DNA from: Bradyrhizobium yuanmingense
GTDB lineage: Bacteria > Pseudomonadota > Alphaproteobacteria > Rhizobiales > Xanthobacteraceae
Direction: 5' to 3'
Length of the DNA: 64,000 nucleotides
Assembly (NCBI RefSeq): GCF_029167105.1
Contig: NZ_JARFML010000025.1
Location: 1 to 64,000 of the forward strand
Shown here: positions 1-9,623 of the stretch, one piece after another
Layout: each line of letters begins with the position of its first letter
Position numbering within the stretch: position 1 is the first letter of the stretch
Notes under the pieces: generated by a model
Told to the model about the DNA's origin: nothing
Databases searched by the model: none
Seen by the model: the letters and a program-made list of their open reading frames with translations, nothing else
Translations under genes and position numbers: made by a program

Positions 1-633
1 CCCTAAAAGGGGACGAAAATAAACGTCCTGCTGCGCGCTTTGCGGCCGATCAGCCGCCCAGCCAGGCGGAATCAGGTGGAGGAGTTTGAGGTGACCTCAC
101 CCGGGGGATTTTGACCGACCGTCGGGGAGCCAACTTCGTCAAGAGCATCGACAAGCTTCTCGTCTTCGTCCTGCTCAAGAAGCGGGGCGATATGGAAGAC
201 AAGCGTCTTCGATTTCACTATCAGCTACTCCGAGAACGTGTATTTCGTACTTTCCTCCGCGGGAGGATCACTTTCGGAATCTGCAGAATCGGATACTGGA
301 TCAGGTCGCGACCTGACGCCGCACCAGCGTCGCCGAGCTCAGGATCCAGTTGTTCAGCAACCAGCTCTCATTCTGGCACTAGCGAGCAATCGAGCTGGTT
401 GCCTCGTCGAGCCCGCACGACATCATCGATCCAGCGAACAGTCCGCCCCACCGTCGGCATGGCCACGATGTAAAGCTGCGAACTCCGGGACGCCATCAGA
501 CTGGACTATGACAACGTGGCGAACAATCGTCGAAGTCCACGGCCAAACCTAAGGCGAAACCTAAACACAGGCCCCAGTCGCGTCGCAGAAAGTCGAGCGG
601 CATATCGGAGGGCGGGGGCGCAGGCGGCCGCTG
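1..633. other. Left edge, no intact gene
   Basis: I find no reading frame with recognisable family features here. Short frames are open on both strands but have no convincing ribosome-binding site and no recognisable motif. The first 110 bases could be the end of an insertion sequence, but no terminal repeat pair can be shown because the other end would lie outside the window. Confidence 0.4.
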
Positions 634-1000
634 GATACGAATACCTGATCGATGTGTCGGTTTGGCTGGCGGTTGAACTGGTGTTGGCAAGCCGTCTCGC
701 TCAACAACTCATCCTCGAGTCCGCCAGCGAGGACGACATCGAAGCCGATCTCGACGAGCTTCGAGCCGCGGCGGCTCTGCGGCGCTCGACGGCTACCGGT
801 TGATCGTCCAGGCCAAGCTGCGGACAAGGACCTCATGGACGGTGGCCAGTTTGAAGCGTCTCCTCGAACATGGCGAGGCACGCGAGTCGGGGGCAGAACG
901 GCTGAAGGATTCCCGCGCCCGGTACCTCCTGGTGACTAGCGCCGGATTGAACGGAGAGGCCACGAATTTCGCGTGCGCCATACCGGTAACTGGCCGAACG
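634..1000 (+). pseudogene. Remnant of the N-terminal nuclease domain of a defence-type NTPase gene
   Basis: Two frames together read like the start of a large predicted nuclease-NTPase. The first frame gives GYEYLIDVSVWLAVELVL and then ILESASEDDIEADLDEL. The second gives GYRLIVQAKLR, TVASLKRLLEHGEARESG and ARYLLVTSAGLNGEA. The acidic EDDIEADL stretch followed by QAK resembles a PD-(D/E)xK nuclease core. At least one frameshift near 780 separates the halves, and no NTPase part follows, so the gene is broken and truncated. It lies just left of an intact gene of similar architecture on the opposite strand. Assignment is by resemblance only. Confidence 0.4.
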
Positions 1001-1254
1001 TCGGGGCTATCCCCCGACGATTGCAGGTATAGCCAACCGTCCCTTCGGCACGATCACTGGTATGATCCAGTATAGGCATGCCTCTGACAACATTATTCAG
1101 TCTTGGGCGAGGTGCGCGGGCGTCACCCTATAGGACGCATTACGAAGCGCAGGACGGCCAATCAGATTATGGCGGAGGCGAAAGCAACCGATCATGCCCG
1201 CCGATCTCGGCAGTCCTGACAATAGCTTGCGCGAACGTATCAGGGCCAGATCGC

Positions 1255-3465
1255 TCACTCGTCAACGTCTCGGAAAAGGGATGAAAGAGCAGCATGTTGA
1301 GGAGTTGAAGAACTCGTCGGCGCAGTTGTTGACGGACTCGGCCGATAATCGTCATACATATCACTGAGCGCGCGGCTTATCCCATCTGACGCAGCTCGCA
1401 GAACGTTGCTATAATCTCCCCTACAAGATAATGCGCTTACGAAAGTTCTCAAGGCAGACTCAAAGAGATCGAAATATTCGTCGGGCGGGCTATCGGAATC
1501 CCACTCCCCTCGCAAATGGCTTATTTGATCATCAATGCGTTGGAATAGTTCCGTCTCGATCCGGTCCAGGAGAGCCTCGCGCTCATCGTCTGTAAAGATT
1601 GCTCCTAGTCGTGGTTGTTGGAGAAAACTTGCGTCTGCATGCTCGATTGCGGCGTTCTCCAAAGCGCTCTTGAGCTTCTGAAGGTGCTCGGAGGGAAGTA
1701 GGCCCTGATCGTGAAGCTTGATTGCGAGATCGGCATCAGTGTCGTCTTTAATCGGTATGTGATAGTGGAGAAGGCGATCCAAGACATCCGGACGTTTTCC
1801 AAGCATTAGCAGGGAAAAGGTCTTGTTCGCGCGATACGAGAGGAAGCTTGCAATTCGATAATCTTCGAGGGAGGAGAGACGCTTCGCCAGCAGACCATGC
1901 AAACTATCAGGCACAATCACTGGAGCGCCGGTGACGATACACCCCGCACAAACGACTTCCCTCGCGATTGAATCAGGCTTCGCCCCTCTCAAGTAAATGT
2001 CCACGAGTTCGGCGTTCTGCGCAACATAATGAGCGAATGCATCACTGACAGTCGGATGTTTATACGTCCAAAATTGACCATGATCGTCGGCTGACAGCAA
2101 CAGCAGGCTGCCATTGAGAGCAACGAGCTGCTCACGCACCGCGCCGATCGTGACGCCGAATGCGTTCGCCGCTGGCGCGATGTCCTTCTCGGAGACGGGG
2201 GATCTCACTTGCGCACCATTCATGAATACGACCGCGATGGCCGCTCGACAGTCGGCGGATAAGTTTGTGATCGTCTCCAACAAAAACTGTTCAGGCTCTG
2301 CGAAAAACTTCAGTAACGATTCTCTTGAGGTATCTATGGCCCCCGCGAAGAAACTCGATCCCAAGCGTCGCGCTGTCTCAGGCAAAAAGTCTTTCCGCTC
2401 CGCTATCTCAGGCAAGCTTGGTTTAATCTCCGCGCGGAAGGCGGGCGGCTGATCACCAAGCTTGACATGATTGTAGAGAATTTGAGCCTTCTCCTGCGTG
2501 GATAGCTCGTGTACGTTGATGACCACCTGGCTCTTGCTGAGGATCGGCAACGCCTGAAATTTCAAGTCGCCTCTTGCTGCCTGCCAAATGTAGTCGCGGG
2601 AGGTCATCAAGAATCTCGCGCCCGAGGCCACCGCCGCCTGCATCAGCGGGAAGACTTGGTTCCAGAGCTCGGAAGTCTGCCGCTGATACTGGGTGTTTCC
2701 CCACGCATCATCGATCCAGAAGAATTGCCGGTCGCCGGGCGACAGGCGCTCCCGAAGTTCTTGCGGAGAAGTCACCTTGATCGTAGCACACTGCCAAATA
2801 TCGGCGGCGCCTATAGCTAAGCTTGCGCCGATTGTAGACTTGCCGGCAGCAGGTGCACCAAGCAGGAGCACCAAATTGTGCGCACTGATAGCTCGCACGC
2901 TTTTGCGGTGTGCTTCGGTGACGACCAGGCGCTGAAGGTCGTTGCCCATGGCCGATAGAATCAACTGCGCCTGGGCGTAGGCCCGCTCATCCAGGAATTC
3001 GTTGAGGTCCCCGAGACCATACAGGCGGGGCGCCATCATCCTCAGTCGCGGAGAGGACCTGACTTGCCTTACGATCCACTCATAACCAAACACGCGGCAG
3101 CGCCCCACCCCGTGCTTTTCGAACGCTTCCTTGATCTTTAGCTCGCTTGCGCCTGATACGGCATGATTTGTGAGAATGATGTAGTCGGCTGCCAAGCGCC
3201 GCTTCGCAAGCTTTCTTGCCTTCTCCAACTCTTCAGTGAGAATACTCAAGGACAAATTCGAGGGTTTGGACGCAAATTTACATTGGATCGTTGATGCACC
3301 AGCTCCCGGATCGTCTCCGTCCCATCGGCCAACAAAGGCGCCGTCGCGGCCGGCATCATTGCCCGGCAAGAAGTTCTGAACGGGACGACGGAGGCATTCT
3401 TCGGCAAGTGCAATGCAGAGATCCTGAAATGCTTTCCAGCCGAGAAGATGCAGAGGATACGTCAT
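1255..3465 (-). CDS. Restriction-endonuclease-like / STAND-type P-loop NTPase, probable defence protein
   Basis: A 736-residue soluble protein. Residues 1-130 resemble an Mrr-like PD-(D/E)xK nuclease domain, with GRDG around D41 and QCK at 61-63 as the likely catalytic set. A P-loop follows: Walker A GAPAAGKST at 203-211 and a Walker B-like FFWIDDAWG about 40 residues later, as in STAND/nSTAND NTPases. The C-terminal half is helical, without repeats I can name. Proteins of this build (nuclease effector, STAND switch, sensor region) are typical of anti-phage abortive systems, in which the sensor triggers NTPase oligomerisation and nuclease activation. That function is inferred from architecture. 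The gene stands alone: 552 bases separate its start from the next minus-strand gene upstream. The first ATG was taken as start; no strong Shine-Dalgarno site was seen. Confidence 0.7.
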   Translation of the reverse strand: MTYPLHLLGWKAFQDLCIALAEECLRRPVQNFLPGNDAGRDGAFVGRWDGDDPGAGASTIQCKFASKPSNLSLSILTEELEKARKLAKRRLAADYIILTNHAVSGASELKIKEAFEKHGVGRCRVFGYEWIVRQVRSSPRLRMMAPRLYGLGDLNEFLDERAYAQAQLILSAMGNDLQRLVVTEAHRKSVRAISAHNLVLLLGAPAAGKSTIGASLAIGAADIWQCATIKVTSPQELRERLSPGDRQFFWIDDAWGNTQYQRQTSELWNQVFPLMQAAVASGARFLMTSRDYIWQAARGDLKFQALPILSKSQVVINVHELSTQEKAQILYNHVKLGDQPPAFRAEIKPSLPEIAERKDFLPETARRLGSSFFAGAIDTSRESLLKFFAEPEQFLLETITNLSADCRAAIAVVFMNGAQVRSPVSEKDIAPAANAFGVTIGAVREQLVALNGSLLLLSADDHGQFWTYKHPTVSDAFAHYVAQNAELVDIYLRGAKPDSIAREVVCAGCIVTGAPVIVPDSLHGLLAKRLSSLEDYRIASFLSYRANKTFSLLMLGKRPDVLDRLLHYHIPIKDDTDADLAIKLHDQGLLPSEHLQKLKSALENAAIEHADASFLQQPRLGAIFTDDEREALLDRIETELFQRIDDQISHLRGEWDSDSPPDEYFDLFESALRTFVSALSCRGDYSNVLRAASDGISRALSDMYDDYRPSPSTTAPTSSSTPQHAALSSLFRDVDE

Positions 3466-4017
3466 TTGCTAACTAATCCGCTTTGACCTGCCGTTACAGA
3501 TTTAGTTTGCCAAGTCGAAAGATGAACAACTTTGATGCACTGGTGCGGATGAAAGCAAGGCTCGACAAACGGACAAGAGGCCGAGATTGAAACGCGCAGA
3601 GCTAGGAAACGAGACCCGACCGAGAGGTCAGGTCTCGCTACGCAACACTCGCCGGGAACATATCCCCGGCGTCGTCACTGGCCAATCTGAGCCGTGCCCA
3701 AATTGTCAAAAGCCGAAGTCAAGTTGTCCCGGAAGGGACCGGAAGTGGGAGCACACATGCTCCAACTTGCCGAAACGCCGACGCAGATAGGCATTGACCT
3801 AAACAGACTTTGGCTGGCCGCCATGGTTTGCCATAGCCGCCTCCCTTTCTGCTTGAGCGGGTTACAGCCCGCCGGCTCGGACTCGCGAAACGCGGAGTCC
3901 CCGACGCGGGAGCCCGGCGGTTAGGCCGGCTGCAGAGGGATTGCCGTTGAAGATGCTGGACTTTAGCCCGATTCGGCTTCGCGTTTCCACATCGCCCAAA
4001 GCGCTTTTGCGGTCATC
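3466..4017. other. Intergenic region with a GC-rich hairpin
   Basis: 552 bases between the NTPase gene and the DUF2130 gene. No supported coding region. A near-perfect stem lies at 3879-3900 (GGACTCGCG, AAA loop, CGCGGAGTCC), inside a run of short GC-rich repeats. It has no following T-run, so I do not call it an intrinsic terminator, though it lies just downstream of the OLD-KTSC-DUF2130 operon. Confidence 0.4.
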
Positions 4018-5298
4018 TTACGATTGCTTTGCCTCAGCTCCGGGACCGTCCAGCAGTGGCGTGTCCAGGCTCTCTATTTCAGGCATGGCTTTCCCTGCGA
4101 TGCCTTGCAAATCTCCATACATGCCGATCGTGGCCTCAATGACGCTGTTTAATTGGCTTTCGCGCTTTGCCCATAAGCGCGTCATGAACTTGCGTTCCTT
4201 ATCCAGATCCTCGCGCATGTCATTGAAGCGTTCGACGATGGCCTCGAGACGTTGCCGGAATCTCTTTCCGGTCAGATACTGATAAACCTCCTCAGCCTTG
4301 CTGAGCTGTCCCTGCTGCATGGTGCGCGCACCGTTGACGGCCACGAGCGACTGCCGAAGAGCTATCGCGACCGGGACTGCGCAGCGCGGATGAGCTATCC
4401 AAATGCCATCCACCAAATCGAAGTGTTCAATATCCTTTGGAAGAGCGTTCGAGATGACCAACGCAACATCGGCGCCGCAGCGTCGTTGATCATCCCGTAA
4501 CTTGGGCAGCCATCCGTCGGACCAGTTCTTTGTGCGTTTTGACTCCCACAAGATCACCCCCGCAGGCACCCCGATCGCGCCGTTGACACGCTGAATGACA
4601 TCAGCGCCGAGTTCACCCTTCGCCACCGGTTCAATCACATCCGTCGGAAACCGCGCCCTGAGCACGTCCTCCAGTTCAAGCTCCAGGACCTCGCCTTGGG
4701 CCTGCTGTGAGGTTTGCTCGGCCTTTCGCTTCAATTCCTCGATCGTGCGGGCCATGCCCGAAATTTGTTGATCCTTTTCCGACACCTTGAGCTTCAGCTC
4801 GTCCTCAGCCTCCTGCCTGGCCTTCGTTCTCACGCCGGCAAGTTCCTCCTGGACCTTCTTCTGGACCGTCAGATCCAGCTCTCTCCGGGCGTCCTCGATT
4901 TCGCGCTGTTTGCGCAGGAGCTCTGCCTGGTCTTTTTGGGCCGCGGCAAGCTTCGCGTTGTTTGTGGCCAGCAGCTCCTTCAGCTCAGCCGTTTCCCTGT
5001 CCTTGTTCTCGAGCTCGAGGGCTGCCGCCTCACGGGCCTTCTTGGCTTCGCTGGCCGCGATTTGTGACCGCTCACCTTTCAACTTGGAGGCGACCAACTC
5101 GTCGATCTGCTCCCGCGCTCTCGCAACTTCATTCTGCTGTGCCCGCAGTTCTTCGGATCTCCTCGCGAATTCCGCTTCTTTGGCTGCCAGCTGGCTTTGA
5201 AATTGCTTTTGGGCTTGCTCAAGCAATGGCGCCGCGAGCGATTCGGTCAGCTTTATCTCGCTGCTGCATTTTGGGCAGGTGATAGTTGGCTCGATCAT
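4018..5298 (-). CDS. DUF2130 coiled-coil protein
   Basis: About 426 residues from the ATG at 5298, preferred over one 21 codons upstream because the family begins with a zinc-ribbon-like segment (ITCPKCSSEI). A long charged coiled coil (roughly residues 25-215, rich in Glu, Gln, Lys and Ala) leads into a conserved globular region with GVILWESKRTKNWSDGWL, GADVALVISNALP and GIWIAHPR, the pattern of DUF2130. The W-E-S-K plus D-Q stretch looks like a divergent PD-(D/E)xK nuclease core, so DNA cleavage or binding is plausible but not established. It starts 31 bases after the KTSC gene ends and is the last gene of a three-gene operon with the OLD-like nuclease. Confidence 0.8.
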   Translation of the reverse strand: MIEPTITCPKCSSEIKLTESLAAPLLEQAQKQFQSQLAAKEAEFARRSEELRAQQNEVARAREQIDELVASKLKGERSQIAASEAKKAREAAALELENKDRETAELKELLATNNAKLAAAQKDQAELLRKQREIEDARRELDLTVQKKVQEELAGVRTKARQEAEDELKLKVSEKDQQISGMARTIEELKRKAEQTSQQAQGEVLELELEDVLRARFPTDVIEPVAKGELGADVIQRVNGAIGVPAGVILWESKRTKNWSDGWLPKLRDDQRRCGADVALVISNALPKDIEHFDLVDGIWIAHPRCAVPVAIALRQSLVAVNGARTMQQGQLSKAEEVYQYLTGKRFRQRLEAIVERFNDMREDLDKERKFMTRLWAKRESQLNSVIEATIGMYGDLQGIAGKAMPEIESLDTPLLDGPGAEAKQS

Positions 5299-5329
5299 TG
5301 GCTCGTCCGTCCTTCCTCGCTGCTCTCCT

Positions 5330-5545
5330 CTATCTGACTCGTTTAAATCGGAAACCGGCATCCTTGATAAAGGCGTTCAGGTAGCTCCCCACCGAAGCGG
5401 CTGCTTTGAGGCCTTCGAACTGCGCCTTGGGCACGGCAAAGTAGTGATATTCACTGCCATTGAGGTATTGTACGCCCAAGACCCTTGCGTCCTCGTCGTA
5501 TCCGACGGCGCTCACCGTGCTGGATCGCACTCTCACGTAATCCAT
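5330..5545 (-). CDS. KTSC domain protein
   Basis: A 71-residue protein starting MDYVRVRSSTVSAVGYDEDA and ending in a basic tail. It matches the small KTSC domain (conserved Ser, Tyr-Asp, L-x-V-x-Y/F, Y-x-Y-x-V-P, F-x-x-L, S-x-G-x-Y/F-x-N). Function of the domain is unknown; it is thought to bind nucleic acid or RNA-associated partners. The ATG at 5545 was chosen because residues encoded upstream of it belong to the reading frame of the preceding OLD gene's DNA and do not match the family. It lies 14 bases after the OLD-like gene and 31 bases before DUF2130, so translation is probably coupled. Confidence 0.75.
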   Translation of the reverse strand: MDYVRVRSSTVSAVGYDEDARVLGVQYLNGSEYHYFAVPKAQFEGLKAAASVGSYLNAFIKDAGFRFKRVR

Positions 5546-5559
5546 TATTGCCCCATGTC

Positions 5560-7500
5560 TCAAGCCAGCGCCAGGATCGCTGCACAAAGGCTGTCGAGCG
5601 TCGGCATCTTTGCACCTTTCTCTCTCAGGATTGCCAGATGATCCCCAATGTGGACGGTGTTCTTGACGAAGCTGCCGGAGGGGCTGCCCAATCCCTTGGT
5701 GGCCGCCGAATAGGAACTGTCCCAAAGCGCGGCTCCTGCCTCATGCTTGAGGATCGCGCCGAGATTCTCCGGCCAAATGGCATAGCTGCTCGTCCACACC
5801 GGATTGTCCGGAAAAGGCGTGGTTACATCACCGTCCAGCAGGGCGAGAATTTTCAGGTTGTCCAGTTTGTGAAGGTTGCGGCGCCCCGGGTTTTGCTCGT
5901 TGCCATCGGCATCAAAGACGACAAACGTCGGAATGCCCAGTTCCTTGGCGATCAGCAGGGGCTCAATTAGCGAGCTCTTGCCGTTCGCGGCAACAATGTT
6001 GCAGCCCGACTTGCGATAAACATCCCAAAGATCTGAGTATGTCATCCACGCGGTGATGTAAGCCGTGTCTTCCAGACCCTCCACCAACACCAGCTTCTGG
6101 GTGAAGAACATCTCGTTGAGATGCGGTTGCAGAGCTTGATGGAGCTGCGCCCGCTCCGCCTCAATCGGCCTCACCTTCTCTCCGGATATCTCGGATAACC
6201 TTGCGACGACTTTTTCGCAGGTGGTCCAGCGTATGCTGGACTCCTTTTTCGTCTCATCCCTTCGAACCAGACGCACATGTTCAAAATGCCTTCCGGACAC
6301 AAAGTACGGGCTGTGGGTCGAAACCAGGATCTGCGCATTTGCTTCGCTCAGCTTCTTGAAAACCGAGGCCAAATGACGCGCTTGCGGGGGGTGTTGATAG
6401 AGCTCCGGCTCCTCGCATCCCAGGATCAGCCGAGGTTGTGCCGACTCGTTCGTCGCGGCGAGCTCTTGAAGGAGAGCCAAAAGATAGGATCGCTGAAGGC
6501 CATGCCCAAATCTGGCGAGATCGCCTGAAAACGTTCCCTCGCTCGCGAATAGCCGCGCCGCGGGATCGGCAATCTGCACGGACTTGAGCGGGTCCTCGGT
6601 CCATTCCAGCCGTGCAACCGCCTCGGGATGCGCCCATTCACCGAGCTTGGCTGTCAGTGCTTGCGAGAGGTCGTCCAGCGCAGTTTGCTGCTTCTGGATG
6701 ATGTTCTTGTACGCATCGAGTGTGGTGTTTCTGAGTGAGGCGATCTCTCCATCGAAAGTCACCTTTGAGCGCACCGTCCGTGCGAGGAGCTTGCCCAGTG
6801 CGGTGTTGCGACCTTCAACGTTCTCCTTGGTCGCATCCTTGACTGCGGGGACGTAGACCCATTGGACATAGCGGGATAGACGGTCGCCGCCCTTGCTGAA
6901 GCCGTAGAATTGATCTTCGCTATCAATCAGAACGCATCGTTCCGGGTGATCTTCCTCGTATGATCGAAGCGCTTGGCGATTGGCTTCTTTACTGCCCTTT
7001 TTGGGAAGACCGAACTCGGGGTGAGTCTCGCGTATCCCCTCATAGATCCCCGCCAATTCACCGGCAGCAGCCCCGTCGTTGTACTTGCGGAAGAATTCGC
7101 TGAACTCGTTCATGGCACTGCGTTTGGCGAACTGGCGAACCGTCGCCTTGCGCGTCGTGTCGCTAAATTCCGCAAGCGCTGATACGACCAGGATGCCTGA
7201 CCGGTAGTATTCGGAGAAATCCGCCTGCGCCTCGGGCTCGAGATCGTGGAAGGTCAATGTAATCTCGATCGGCTCTTTGGTGTTGCCGTTGTGGAAATCT
7301 TCGGCGTCAAGCTCAATGAGATTTGTCGGAGCTTCCTCCGTCTGACGGAAAAAGATGTTCAGTGCGCAAAGTACAGTGGACTTTCCAGCGCCATTCGGTC
7401 CCACGAAGGCCGTGTAATCATCCAGATCAACCACCATGTTTTTGAAGGACCGAAAATTCTTAACGGCGATAGACTTAATCTTCAAAAGTAGTTCCCTCAT
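5560..7500 (-). CDS. OLD-family ATP-dependent nuclease (ABC ATPase plus TOPRIM)
   Basis: 646 residues. The N-terminal half is an SMC/ABC-type ATPase: IKSIAVKNFRSFK start, Walker A GPNGAGKST at 34-42, a signature-like FGHGLQRSYLLALL around 331-344, and Walker B LILGCEEPELYQHP followed by an H-loop STHSPYFV. The C-terminal half is a TOPRIM nuclease: LVLVEGLEDTAYI (catalytic Glu) and FVVFDADGNE (D-x-D). This is the layout of OLD (overcoming lysogenization defect) and GajA-type nucleases. No UvrD-like helicase partner is adjacent, so it resembles stand-alone class 1 OLD rather than Gabija. It heads a three-gene operon with KTSC and DUF2130 genes. Role in phage defence is inferred. Confidence 0.85.
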   Translation of the reverse strand: MRELLLKIKSIAVKNFRSFKNMVVDLDDYTAFVGPNGAGKSTVLCALNIFFRQTEEAPTNLIELDAEDFHNGNTKEPIEITLTFHDLEPEAQADFSEYYRSGILVVSALAEFSDTTRKATVRQFAKRSAMNEFSEFFRKYNDGAAAGELAGIYEGIRETHPEFGLPKKGSKEANRQALRSYEEDHPERCVLIDSEDQFYGFSKGGDRLSRYVQWVYVPAVKDATKENVEGRNTALGKLLARTVRSKVTFDGEIASLRNTTLDAYKNIIQKQQTALDDLSQALTAKLGEWAHPEAVARLEWTEDPLKSVQIADPAARLFASEGTFSGDLARFGHGLQRSYLLALLQELAATNESAQPRLILGCEEPELYQHPPQARHLASVFKKLSEANAQILVSTHSPYFVSGRHFEHVRLVRRDETKKESSIRWTTCEKVVARLSEISGEKVRPIEAERAQLHQALQPHLNEMFFTQKLVLVEGLEDTAYITAWMTYSDLWDVYRKSGCNIVAANGKSSLIEPLLIAKELGIPTFVVFDADGNEQNPGRRNLHKLDNLKILALLDGDVTTPFPDNPVWTSSYAIWPENLGAILKHEAGAALWDSSYSAATKGLGSPSGSFVKNTVHIGDHLAILREKGAKMPTLDSLCAAILALA

Positions 7501-7891
7501 CTAAGACAATCAAAGGTCGCATCTAAGAGGAGCCCCTGGGACTTCAAACAGTAAGTGCTTGTGGTGACTTCAGCCTGGCCCAGACGCTGTCAGGGACAGT
7601 TAATCGGGCCTGCAATTGTAGCTCCCGCCGTGCGCTCTCGCCGTCCATTCTCAAAGGGCGGCCGGCTCTCCTGCCGTTGAGCCTAGCTTCTTTGCTGCGC
7701 TGCATTTCACCCAATTCTTGGGCTACCGAGCTTAACGTATCGTCCGCCCGGTTGATTTGCGCAGCTTTCGCGCGCCTCCTGCGGTTTGAGACGAGCGTTC
7801 CCCCAAGGTCGCTTGTGGACCCCGAGGTCTGGCTCGAGATCCTCGGACTCCAGGAGGTTGGTCGCAACGACGAGCCCGAGAGGCCACGCGC

Positions 7892-8390
7892 ATGTCGTTT
7901 GTCATAGGCTACACCGATCCCCCTTTGTTCGGCGGCTTCATCGAGCATCTTGGGTGCTGCGTCTACGGCGGCACCTACGAGCCGGGTCATCCGACGGCGG
8001 ACGAGCGTGGATTTCGCTGCGGGGACGTGCTGGCGCCTATGAAGGAACTTGGTCCCACCCTCGTACGATATCCGGGAGGCAATTTCGTCTCCGGCTACAA
8101 TTGGGAGGACGGCGTCGGCCCGTGGAGAGTCGCCCCGGCACGGCTCGATCTCGCCTGGTTGAGCACCGAGAACAACCGCTTCGGCGCGAATGACTTCATC
8201 TACTGGTGTAGGGCTGCTGGCCTGGAGTCGATGCTGGCCGTCAATCTCGACACCCGCGACGGCGACGCTGCGCGCAATCTGGTGGAATACTGCAACTATC
8301 CCGGCGCCACGGCCTGGTCGGATCTGCGCCGCGCTCACGGTTGGGAGAAGCCGCGCGTGAATGTTTTCGGCCTCTCGCTGACCGATCTTA
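7892..8390 (+). pseudogene. Truncated GH51 alpha-L-arabinofuranosidase
   Basis: The translation carries the hallmark N-terminal third of GH51 arabinofuranosidases: LFGGFIEHLGCCVYGG, YEPGHPTADERGFR, VRYPGGNFVSGYNWEDGVGP, and AVNLDTRDGDAARNLVEY with SDLRRAHGWEKP. The intact family continues with a catalytic segment (L-W-C-L-G-N-E-M-D-G-P-W), but homology stops at about 8360 and the frame ends shortly after, so the acid/base Glu and the whole rest of the barrel are missing. A dead fragment of a roughly 500-residue enzyme. An intact GH127 arabinofuranosidase lies 3 kb downstream on the same strand, suggesting a former arabinan-utilisation locus. Confidence 0.75.
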
Positions 8391-8586
8391 CGCCACGACC
8401 CGAACGAGTGCGTAGCCTTCCCTCAAACAGGTCCGGCAAGCACCAAGCCCACGAACCTAACGCATGTGCTGTTTTTGGGAGATTTGACGCGAGGGTTTCC
8501 CGCGTTTAGTTATATGTGGGCGCCAGCATATGCGCTTGGCAGAAGGTAATTGTGCCATGTCTGACATGGATGGCGAAGCAAGCATC

Positions 8587-8872
8587 ATGAACTCCTATTT
8601 CCGGCGCTGGCTTGCGGACTACGAGGAGTATCATCGCGCCCCATGGAATTGCGCGATGCACGTTTTGGGCATCCTGTTCTTGTCCCTGGCTCCCCTCCTT
8701 CCTCTTAGCCTGTGGTTCCTAACAGCATCGGAATCAAGATCCCCGTGGCAATTATCGCACTCGCGCCGGCGCTGATCTTTGGCTTTCGATCGACGTCACG
8801 CTTGGTTTTGTTATCCTTGGCGCTGCGGTTGCTTTGCTTGAAGCCGCGGCGTGCAAGCCAGGCGCACGATGA
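8587..8872 (+). pseudogene. Frameshifted Mpo1/DUF962-like membrane protein
   Basis: Three frames must be joined. MNSYFRRWLADYEEYHRAPWN followed by a hydrophobic stretch is the typical start of DUF962/Mpo1-like proteins. The next frame gives GIKIPVAIIALAPALIFGFR. The third gives IDVTLGFVILGAAVALLEAA and then a stop at 8870. Each piece is hydrophobic and continues the previous one, so an approximately 100-residue membrane protein has been broken by two frameshifts (near 8720 and 8787). The related yeast enzyme Mpo1 is a dioxygenase of fatty-acid alpha-oxidation; here the gene is dead. Confidence 0.55.
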
Positions 8873-9404
8873 AATTCATTCGCCAACTCAGTGCGGTTGC
8901 CCGTCGCCTCGGCTGATGAATTCCAACACCGTCTCAGCGTGATCGATCTCACGTGAGATACGCTTCAATATCCGAATCGTAGATGCTCGCGTAGCAATAA
9001 AACCGGCTCTTTTGTAAGCAAGCTTCAAATGATGCATCACCGTTTCGGGGGTAGGAGCGAGGCGATTCTGTAGGGCGCTAATTGTCATTGATGAGAGCAT
9101 CTGCTGCACCACGCTTTCTTCCGCTTGAACAATATTGATTGCCTCTTCTGACTGTGGGCTCATGTTTAGTTGGAATCGCATATCGGCGAAAGGGTGTGCG
9201 TTCCGAGGCGACGTCGAAGCTCTTCGCCGGCCCCGCATCGGTAGCTGCAGGAACTCGGCGCAAAACGCTGGACGCGCGAAGAAAACACGCATCGTCTTCA
9301 ATCTCGTCCAAGAAGGAACATTTGGCGGTGCAAGATGAGGATTCGCATTTGTTGTGGCAGCGTTTTCTGGATACATGTTGCCTAGCCTGTGTTGCTTCCC
9401 TCCA
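8873..9404. other. Possible HTH-like remnant, otherwise nothing seen
   Basis: A minus-strand frame (8888-9376) contains RLAPTPETVMHHLKLAYKRAGF, which has the rhythm of a LuxR-type recognition helix, but the surrounding residues do not match a full GerE/LuxR domain and the N-terminal half looks random. It may be a decayed regulator. No other support. Confidence 0.25.
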
Positions 9405-9623
9405 ATGAGCGTTGAAATGGAAAACTGTGTGATCGTGCGTGCATCAGGAAGACTATTGGATCAGCTGCGCGAGGAGGCGTACCTCGTTTCACGAGGGCAC
9501 AAGGCGAACTGGTGGATCGAGCATGGTGACCAAGGGAGACGCTTTTGCTTCGAGAGCGTCGAGGCGAAAAAGGCATTCGCGTCGATCTGCGAAAGCCTCG
9601 CTATTTCGTACAGGGAAGCTTAG
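9405..9623 (+). CDS. Small hypothetical protein
   Basis: A 72-residue protein starting MSVEMENCVIVRASGRLLDQ and ending FASICESLAISYREA. Composition is normal for a soluble protein, with an amphipathic C-terminal helix and a central WWIEHGDQGRRFCFESVEAKKAF segment that suggests a small alpha/beta fold. I do not recognise the family. The ATG at 9405 is preferred over an upstream one at 9354 because the residues between look non-coding. No strong Shine-Dalgarno site, and the gene stands alone in eroded sequence. Confidence 0.4.
   Translation: MSVEMENCVIVRASGRLLDQLREEAYLVSRGHKANWWIEHGDQGRRFCFESVEAKKAFASICESLAISYREA

Noticed and set aside
1..110. Insertion-sequence end at the left edge
   Set aside because: CCCTAAAAGGGGACG looks like an IS21-type end, but no matching repeat or istA/istB sequence can be shown in the window.
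3879..3900. GC-rich hairpin downstream of the DUF2130 operon as intrinsic terminator
   Set aside because: No T-run follows in the direction of transcription.
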